Shown in pieces: positions 1 through 8,600 of a DNA stretch of 39,594 nucleotides. The translations under genes and the position numbers were made by a program. This DNA is from MGIIb-O2 sp964003245 (GTDB taxonomy: Archaea > Thermoplasmatota > Poseidoniia > Poseidoniales > Thalassarchaeaceae). The stretch is taken from the NCBI GenBank assembly GCA_964003245.1, contig CAXFIU010000011.1, positions 1 through 39,594 on the forward strand, given 5' to 3'. The notes under the pieces are model-generated. The model was not told the DNA's origin and did no database searches. It worked only from the letters and a program-made list of their open reading frames with translations. Within the stretch, counting starts at the first letter, position 1. Every line of letters begins with the position of its first letter.

Positions 1-50
1 CACCTTAGAAAGACAATCTTCTTGGTCGTTCTATTGTCAGGTTTGCTTTC

Positions 51-2087
51 ATGGTACACGCTGACAACTTCGGAACTGGCAGTTTTGTGGCCCATGAGAA
101 GCTGAGAAGTGCTCAAGAGCAGATGATTAAAGAAGGAATAATTGCCCTAGAGGAAAAAGGATTTCTTTTTGCTGCTGCACCTACTGGAATTGGAAAAACT
201 GCAGCCTCATTAGCTGCGGCCCTAGAAGTTGCTAGGAATAGTAATTCGGCTAAACAAATTTTATTCCTTACTGGGAGGCAGTCTCAACACAAGATTGTTG
301 TTGAAACCATAAAAAAAATAAATTCAAAAATAAATAAAGTGAAGCCTGATGTCAAAGTAGTTGATATTATTGGCAGAGAATCTATGTGCGAAGATGTAGA
401 TAGAATTACTGGTAAATGTTCATGTGAAGAGAATATAGTCGAAGGTAGTAAACAAAAAAGAAGAGATGATTTGAAAGAAATTATACTAGAAAGTCCGAAA
501 CATGTCGATGAAATAATAAAATATGGAAAAGAAAAGAAAATATGTTCTTGGACTGCTGCTAGATCAGCTGTAAATGATTGTGATATTTTAATTTGTGATT
601 ATAACCATGTTTTCATCGAAAATGTAAGTGATAGTTCATTATCGGCGATGAAGATAGACTTACAGAATACTATTTTGATTGTCGATGAGGCACATAATTT
701 ACCAGATAGAATTAGGAATGGACTCGAAAGAAGAGCGATAATGAAAATCTTTCGCGATTCGCGATTTGAGATAGAAGAGTACCTAGGTTCGAGAGAACAA
801 GCAATGAAAAAACTTGATTTGTCAGAATTACAGGGTAATTATGAGATATCAGATATTAGAGAGGCCCTAAGACAAATGAAAAAATTAGAAAAAGAAATGA
901 AAAAATGGTATAAGAAAAAGGAAAGTGACTTGATAAAATCAGGTAAGAAAGATATGAAAATTCCAACTTCAGACTTTATCGGAGAAATAGATTCTATACT
1001 AAACGAAGAATTGAATGCTAAAAACAAAGGGAAATTTTTAATCTTAAAAAAATTAATAAATCAATTAAATAAAGTTAAAGTTGAACAAGAAGATAGTGGA
1101 GATGATGATGAAAAAGACACCGCATGCACTAGGCTCGCAGATTTACTTTCAATAACTCTAGAATATTTACATAGCACAGCTTTAGTATTAGTTTTTGACT
1201 TACTTGGAGAAGAAGGTAGAGTCAGGAGTTTTCTATTAGATCCAGGAGTTGTTAGTGGACCTATCTTTTCAGGTACTAATGGCGCTATACTAATGTCAGG
1301 GACACTATTTCCTCCCGAAATGTATGCGGATCTTCTAGAGATTCCTAGAACTAGGAAAATAATAATGACCGAATATGAGTCTCCATTTTTATCAGATCGC
1401 AGACCCATATTGGTTGCTAAAGATGTGACTACAAAATATACAGAAAGAAATCATGACAACACAGAAAAGATTCGGAGACACATTCTTGCAGTTATTAATA
1501 ACACACCCGGCCATATTGCTTTTTTCTCTCCAAGTTATGCATTAATGGATGATGTCTTAGGAGATGCGAACTGGTTACCTGGACATATTAGAATAATAGA
1601 TGAAGAAAAAAGAATGTCTAAAAGTCGAGTTAATGGCATAGTAGATGAATTACTAAATGAAAGAAGGAATCATCGTCAAGTACTGTTAGCAGGAGTTCTA
1701 AGCGGAAAACTAGCAGAAGGAGTAGATTATCCAAATAACATACTAGATGCAGTAATTTGTCTTGGACTGCCTCTAGCACCTCCCAGTGCTAGACAAGATG
1801 CTTTGAAAGAATATTATGTAGAAAGATTTGGAAATAATAAAGCGTGGAGATATACAAGTACTCAACCAGCAATTAATAGCATACTACAGGCATTAGGGAG
1901 GCCGATAAGAAAATCCGCAGACAGAGCAATCGTGATATTACTTGAGAAAAGAGTAATGTTGAGACAATTCAGAAATTGTCTGCCGACTAATATAAACATC
2001 CTTGAGTCTCCAGATCATAATAGGACTGGGAGACTTACAAAAAATTTCTTCAAGAGAAATCCTGAACCTGCTACAGAGACAGAATAG
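51..2087 (+). CDS. XPD/Rad3-family DNA helicase with Fe-S cluster cysteines
   Basis: Superfamily 2 5'-3' DNA helicase of the XPD/Rad3/DinG group, 678 residues; archaeal members unwind DNA in repair. Visible motifs are Walker A APTGIGKT (about 43-50), DEAH box IVDEAHN (210-216), the MSGTL motif III, LSGKLAEGVDYP motif V and QALGRPIRKSADRA motif VI. Between Walker A and the DEAH box lie C113, C123, C125 and C165, the layout expected for the 4Fe-4S domain of XPD. An in-frame stop at 6-8 and no other start codon before 51 make the ATG at 51 the likely start. An acidic, lysine-rich insertion around residues 290-360 probably belongs to the Arch domain. The Hsp20-like gene follows 37 bases downstream. 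The family is clear; whether it acts in nucleotide excision repair is not shown here. Confidence 0.93.
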   Translation: MVHADNFGTGSFVAHEKLRSAQEQMIKEGIIALEEKGFLFAAAPTGIGKTAASLAAALEVARNSNSAKQILFLTGRQSQHKIVVETIKKINSKINKVKPDVKVVDIIGRESMCEDVDRITGKCSCEENIVEGSKQKRRDDLKEIILESPKHVDEIIKYGKEKKICSWTAARSAVNDCDILICDYNHVFIENVSDSSLSAMKIDLQNTILIVDEAHNLPDRIRNGLERRAIMKIFRDSRFEIEEYLGSREQAMKKLDLSELQGNYEISDIREALRQMKKLEKEMKKWYKKKESDLIKSGKKDMKIPTSDFIGEIDSILNEELNAKNKGKFLILKKLINQLNKVKVEQEDSGDDDEKDTACTRLADLLSITLEYLHSTALVLVFDLLGEEGRVRSFLLDPGVVSGPIFSGTNGAILMSGTLFPPEMYADLLEIPRTRKIIMTEYESPFLSDRRPILVAKDVTTKYTERNHDNTEKIRRHILAVINNTPGHIAFFSPSYALMDDVLGDANWLPGHIRIIDEEKRMSKSRVNGIVDELLNERRNHRQVLLAGVLSGKLAEGVDYPNNILDAVICLGLPLAPPSARQDALKEYYVERFGNNKAWRYTSTQPAINSILQALGRPIRKSADRAIVILLEKRVMLRQFRNCLPTNINILESPDHNRTGRLTKNFFKRNPEPATETE

Positions 2088-2124
2088 ACGACGGGTTCAT
2101 TCGAGAGTGTGGTCTCGGAAGACC

Positions 2125-2601
2125 ATGGAAGGGACATGGAAAAGGCATGAAATAAAAATTCTTAATCAAGAATTAATGGCTGAACCTTATCTTCAAATCT
2201 CAGCAAAGGGTTTGGATACGAATGCACAAAACTTACATCAAGATTTTATCAAAAACCTTCCTCATTTATCAGAGGCTAGGGATAATCACATAGAAATATT
2301 TTCAGAAATATCTTCCGACATTGAAACCGCAAAAATGAATGTTAGGGATTTGTTATCTACAGATGATATATTAAATGAATTTGAAGGAGAAATTAATGGG
2401 AAGGGAATTTCTCTTCCGATAAAGATTCGTTCAGCGGATGATATTATTATCCAAAGTAGAATGGAAAATGAAAACCAAATTGTTCAAATCATATCATCAA
2501 ATATTAATGGAGGTATCTTCAGAAGCTTTGTCATGCCGGATGATTGTCAAATAAATAGTATCACAAGTGGAAATGGAATTATCGAGATTTTATTTCGTTA
2601 A
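2125..2601 (+). CDS. Hsp20/alpha-crystallin-like small protein
   Basis: Protein of 158 residues whose C-terminal half resembles an alpha-crystallin (Hsp20) or CS-type beta sandwich. The closing strands read RSFVMPDDCQINSITSGNG followed by IIEILFR, matching the usual 'rsF.LP..v....i.a...nGvLei.f' ending of small heat-shock proteins. The N-terminal half (residues 1-90) is charged and not recognised. The frame is open from 2002, inside the helicase gene, but the ATG at 2125 is preferred because it avoids that overlap and follows the helicase stop closely. The gene converges with the giant surface-protein gene and their 3' ends overlap by 12 bases. No IxI/V tail motif is visible, so it may be a divergent small chaperone or an Hsp20-fold adaptor. 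Confidence 0.6.
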   Translation: MEGTWKRHEIKILNQELMAEPYLQISAKGLDTNAQNLHQDFIKNLPHLSEARDNHIEIFSEISSDIETAKMNVRDLLSTDDILNEFEGEINGKGISLPIKIRSADDIIIQSRMENENQIVQIISSNINGGIFRSFVMPDDCQINSITSGNGIIEILFR

Positions 2602-5600
2602 TTCTTCATCATCCATTGAGACATAGTCATCTCTAACGGGAATATCTTGTAATTGATCAATTTCTTGCAATACTGAATTAAGGGCTATTTGTGCATTCTG
2701 GCGATGCCCCTCTCCAAGAACATGACTTGAATATCGGGCCTCCTCGAAAATCCTATCCAGAGAAACTAATGATTGCTCACTAATTGGTAATGCAGACCTA
2801 ATTGCTATCTCAAATTCCCTTACTGTTTCGAAGTCCCTACGTAAGAATCCTCTACGCATTAATATTTGACAAAGACTTTCATAACAATTGTAAATTGCTT
2901 CCCTAAACTCATCTCCTGCCGCTAAAAGTTCTGCAGTATAACTGAATATACCTGCTAATTCATCTATTGCCGCACTACGTCTTCTTTGATAATACAGGCC
3001 ACTGCCTAACATTCCTATTAATATAATCAAAACTATAGAACCATATAGTAATGACTGCAAAATAGATGATTCTTCAGTTACTTCATACTCAATAGTGACA
3101 TGAGGATCCTGATTTTGCTGAGTAGCTAACCAAGTTCTATTGGAAGGATCAATGAATAAGGAATCCGTATAGAAATTAATACTTAATTCTCCCCAGAAAT
3201 CTCGATCCCATAGAGTAGGCAAACCTTCAATTGACTTGAATTCGTACGTAAATAATCCATCTTCATCGGTCATTTCTATCACTCTGAAATGTGTTTGCCC
3301 GGAAGAAGAATTAATCAATGACGCAGACATTGAAATATTTGCAACCGGATCTAATGAATCAGTAGATGTAACATTTACAGTTCCTCTAATAATTCTTACA
3401 TCTTTATCCAGTTTGATATTCTCAGGTGTAAACTTGAAGTTTACAGGCACCATTATTGCAACAGAAAGATCTTCAGAACCACCATTAAGATATCTAGAAC
3501 TATCTGATTCAACTTTAACAATCAAATCAATAGGTCCAGGAGGCATAGGGTAGTGAGCATTGGATTGAATTCTGAAATGCCCTGTTGCTTCATCCCATTG
3601 TAAATTAGCATTCTCCGGACCATCAGATAGCCAATGTAAAGTCACCAACATGTCTTCAATTACATTACCTCCACCACCTATTTCCAAAATTCTACCTTCA
3701 ATCTTAATTGGGTGTTCAACGTCACTCCTAATGATTGTCTCGGAAACCCATAATATCTCAATTTCAATATCAGATCTAACGTAAACAGACATGTTATAAC
3801 TCACTGGGAGATAATAGGTTTCTCCTGTAAACTCAACTAAAATATCATGCTGCCCTCTATCTATTGAGTAGCCCAACAAGTGTTCGAACTCATAGAATCC
3901 GTTACCGATAGTACTTGTTCTTCCTATCTCTTCTCCATCCAAATAGATGATGATTTCTCGACCATCTAGTCCAGGAAGACCATCAGAGTCAGCATCATAT
4001 AGTCTTCCTGTAAAGTTCCACTGTCCTCCTCTTGTAACAATACTTGAGTCAACTTGTAGAGTAATACCTGAATGATAGGCTATAGTTAGATTGGATTCAA
4101 CAACTCCTTCACGATAGTAACCTTGCTGTGGTGCTTTGACAGTAATTGTGTGAACGCCTACATCTAAGAATTCAGAAACTACCCAATTCAGTGACCAATC
4201 GCCTTCCTCATTACTTGAAGTAATGCCTATCAATACTCCATCAATAAACACCTCTAGAGAATGATTAGAAAGATATCCATTAGGAAGATTATCTTTGACA
4301 TTGCCTTGTAAAACTAAATTATCTCCAACCGCCACAGGGTTAGGTTGTGAGATAAAGACTTCAGTAGATGAATACACAATAAATACTGATGAGGAGTTAG
4401 AAGAAAGGATGAATTCTTCTCCTTCAAATATAATCTTTACAATTCGAGGGCCCAAAGGCATATCAGAGGGGACTGGTATAAATAGACTGAAATTTCCAGC
4501 TGAATCGACATTTAAACCAGTTAATAGTTGATCGTTCATATAGACTGAAAGGGCTCTATTTGGAAGTGCACGTCCCGCGCCATCAGTTAGCATACCCTCA
4601 ATAACAAGTAATTGATTACGATCTATTTCACCGGGTGGTGTTGTCAGAACAACTTGGGATGTTTGAGTTACATTAAAAATTGAACTCGAGAATGATGGGA
4701 GGTAATATTCTGGATTCAACGAGTCCCCCTGACCCATTGGGTCAACCCAAGTAAATCCTCCAAAGAAATCTGCCTTTACTTCATGTGCTCCAAAGTTAGT
4801 ATTCAATGGTATTTCATAGGTAATTGTCCAATTACCTGTTGATGAATTGCTTAAAGTGGTGTATATAGCACCTACATCGACTCCATCAATTGACAAATGA
4901 ATAACTCCTCCCGAGTTAATTCCATCTTCGATTAATAATTGTCCATGTTCATCCAATAAAGTACCATGGAATGTTACTGATTCGCCTGCTATCGAAGAAC
5001 CAGTGATATCCGTAATCTCAATCACTGTCGGTGCCAAAACAACTACTCTAGTTACAGATTCATCCCCTACTAGACCAGTAGTGCCCTCAATTCCTGAAAA
5101 TATTACATTAATTTCCATAGGTCCAGCCACTCTATTTGAGTCTACAAATATCGAGGCATTGGCTAAACCAAAAGAGTCAGTAGTGACATTTGATACTATC
5201 AAGCCATCAATTATCACCGAAATTAATGCTGCCCCGACAGGTAGAGCAGAATTGTCAATTAATGAGAGAGAAATATTCATCTCCTCACCTCTAACTATAC
5301 GACTATCGGGATCTAAATCAAGTGGACTGACAATTGTCAAAAGAGAGTACCCTCTACTATCGAAAATACCAGTGCCTGTACTCGATTGATAATAATTCAC
5401 ATTTGGTGTGAATGTTGCAGTAATATTATGAGTCCCTCTGGGGAATGTTAGATCTAGACGGATAGTTGCAGACCAAGAACCATCTAACTCAACATTACTA
5501 CTCATTACAGTAAATGTATCATCCTCGCCATCAATCTCGAAAATTAAACTGGGAGCTAAAGTATTGCCTTGTCTATCTATTATAGCGCTCCCATTACTAG

Positions 5601-8600
5601 ATGTTAAGGTGCCACTAACATTGAATATTTCTCCAGCTGCAGGATTATCTGTTATATTATCAACAGTAATCAAGGTAGATGAACGTACAGTAATTGTTGA
5701 TATCAAAGTTAGAGTGCCATGGAGAGTGTTTGAACCATTAAAGTAGAAAATTGCATCTATTTGGCCTAAAGGATGAGTATCAGGAATAAAGAATGTAAAA
5801 TTGACCAATCCTTGAGAGCTAGAGTTCACCTCTGGAAGCCAAGTATCATGGAATATAGCAGAAACATCTAATCCCTGTAATGGTAGATCGCCATTACTGG
5901 ATTCTACAATTCGGGCAGTTAAAGTGACGTTAGAACCTCTTTCAGCAACTGTATTAATGATAGGATTCTTATCGATAAATGTAGTTACTCCCCTAACTAA
6001 TATGGTATCATTACCAGTACCCGTTAGATAAAATGGCGTACTTCCTTCGACTACACTAACAACCACTGTCTTAATGCCGCTGCTAACACCATCTCCTAGT
6101 GGATCAGTAGGTACTGTAATGTTAAAACTACCATTGTTGGATGTGATATGATTAGCAACTAGAGTCTCACTAAGATCATTTAGGAAAAATACCTCTACAG
6201 CCATTGGTCCGTCTACAGTCCTGTTAGAATCTACTGCATCCAATACCTGCCCAGATATCGAGAATGTAGAACCAGCAGTGACTTCTGAAGGGAATGGATC
6301 TAGATTTATAGAACTAGATACTTGGACTGTTAAGTTAGAAGTGCTTTGATTCCCTAACCATCTTCCGGCCCCAGAATCGGTCAAGTTATCTAGAAGATCA
6401 TCAGGAGCTATTATGGATACATTATAGAATCCTGGAGGAGTATTCGCCGGAATAATAGGATTGAAAGAAACTATACCGTCATTTAATGTCAGACCAGACT
6501 GGAGAGTTTGTTCAAGAGGCCCTCCTGAATCGAAAATAACATCAGCGGATATGTCAACTAGTGGAGAGCCATCCGCTATGTCTGTAATTGTTGCATTAAT
6601 TATCATCGTTTCTCCAGCAATTACAATTAATGAGGGGGGAGTAGATACTACAACCATCTCTGTCTGAATACCGGCATCTACAGAGTCTGCATCCGAGACT
6701 TTGTAATATTCACCACCACTTGGAGGGTTTATCGTATAATCCAAAAAGACTCGTAATTCATATACGCCGGATGAAATCTCTCCAGGCATAAAGAAAGAAA
6801 TATTATATTCACCATTTAATGGATTAATGAACCCTCCTCCAAGTCTGATTACAGTATCGGGAGCTGGAGAACCATCCGGTAGAGGCGGTAAATCAGAAGG
6901 CACTAACAATTGCACTGTAACAGACGAGTTGTTGCCTATTACAGGAGTACCCAAATTCCTATCTTGAGCAAATCCAGAAACCCAGTTAGAAGTCCCCCTA
7001 GGTGTCCATTCACTACCTAGGTTCACAATTGCATTAGACTGACCCTGAATTCTCACGACATCTATAATACTGGCTGGATTGAGCCAAGTACTTCCTGAGA
7101 AATTTAATACCCATGTATAGTCACCAGCTGGGGCAGTTGCTTCTGGAACCCAAACCGGTGTAATCCGAGGTGTTTCAGGATCTGAGATATTCCAAACAGA
7201 GGTTCCGTTGAAATCTAAATTATAGCTACCCGAGAAACTACTGAGAGAAGTATTAGTGTGATCGGTAAGGATTATCTCAACAGATGCCTGATTCCCTCTT
7301 GATTGTGGCACTAGTTCATAAAAGAAAGTAATATTACTTCGAATACCATGTTCTGTCAAGTAGTTGACCTGATCATTAGCAAAAAGACCTTCGGCATCAA
7401 ATTGAATTTTAACCTCAACAGGCCCGGAAGAAATTGATACATTATCTGCGGAGAATAGCCAACTGACATTAAACTGGCCTGGAGATGTGGTCCAGTCTGA
7501 ATCATTTAGATACCAAGTTTTCAAAGTCTGATAAGGTCCACTAACCGATGCACGCCTCATCTGTAAATACAAAGTTCCATTCAGTGCCTCTGGAGTATCT
7601 CCAAAACTCAAAACAGTTCCATTAAGGAAAATTAAAGAATCGATATCCAAAAATGTATTATTCAAATCAGAACCTTCTAATGAAACTGTTAAATTTGGAG
7701 CAGGAGTTATATTAAACATGAAATTATCAGTATGGGGTCGAATATGATAACTTGGATTAGTCGCATTATTCAAATCATTTTGGTGCCATCCTAGGAATGA
7801 TATTGAAGCATTAATTAAACCAAGTGGTTCAGACTCTGAGATTATAACGTTGAACTCATAATACCCTCCAGTACCTACATTTGAAATCTGACTTACTGGC
7901 CCGTCTATTGAAGTAGTATAATTTAGAATTACTTGGAGATTATCTATTAAAGACACATCAGGGTAAGGCGGATTTTCGAGTTTTAGGTAACCTGTAATAC
8001 TTGAATTTACACCGACACCTAACATTGGTTGATCAATCGGTGGAGGTGAACTAAAGGAAGTATTAGCGTCATCAGTAATATTCATCCTCCATGTAAATGA
8101 AATACCCTGAGAACCAACATATGCTTTCTCAAACACTTGTAATACCAATGCACCATATCCCGGAATTGTAGGAAGTAGAGGTTTTCCAGATAAAGCAAAT
8201 GTCCCATTCAAATCAGTAGATCCTGAAGCTACAAGATGTTCCGACTTAGCCGCAGAACCAGGGACAAAATCAGTCTCATTATCCTTAACTAGATATAAGT
8301 TCAGAGAAACATTTTCTGCCAAGGTCAAGTTATCAACGAATCTCAAAGTCCCATTTAACCATATATCTCCCCCTGACAAATCACGATCAAATGTATTTGG
8401 CCCCCACTCTTCATCTACGACTTCTAGGAGGTTTTGTGGGGGGCAGGCTTCAAATGGAACCCATCCTAAAGTAACATTCCCTTGATTTTGATTTGTCTGC
8501 ATTTGGACTTCTACCCATGTTGTAAAATCGCTACCATACACTTCATATGATTTTCCATTCCAATCACCTCCTGAGAAACCAGTCACTTTACGCGATGCAA

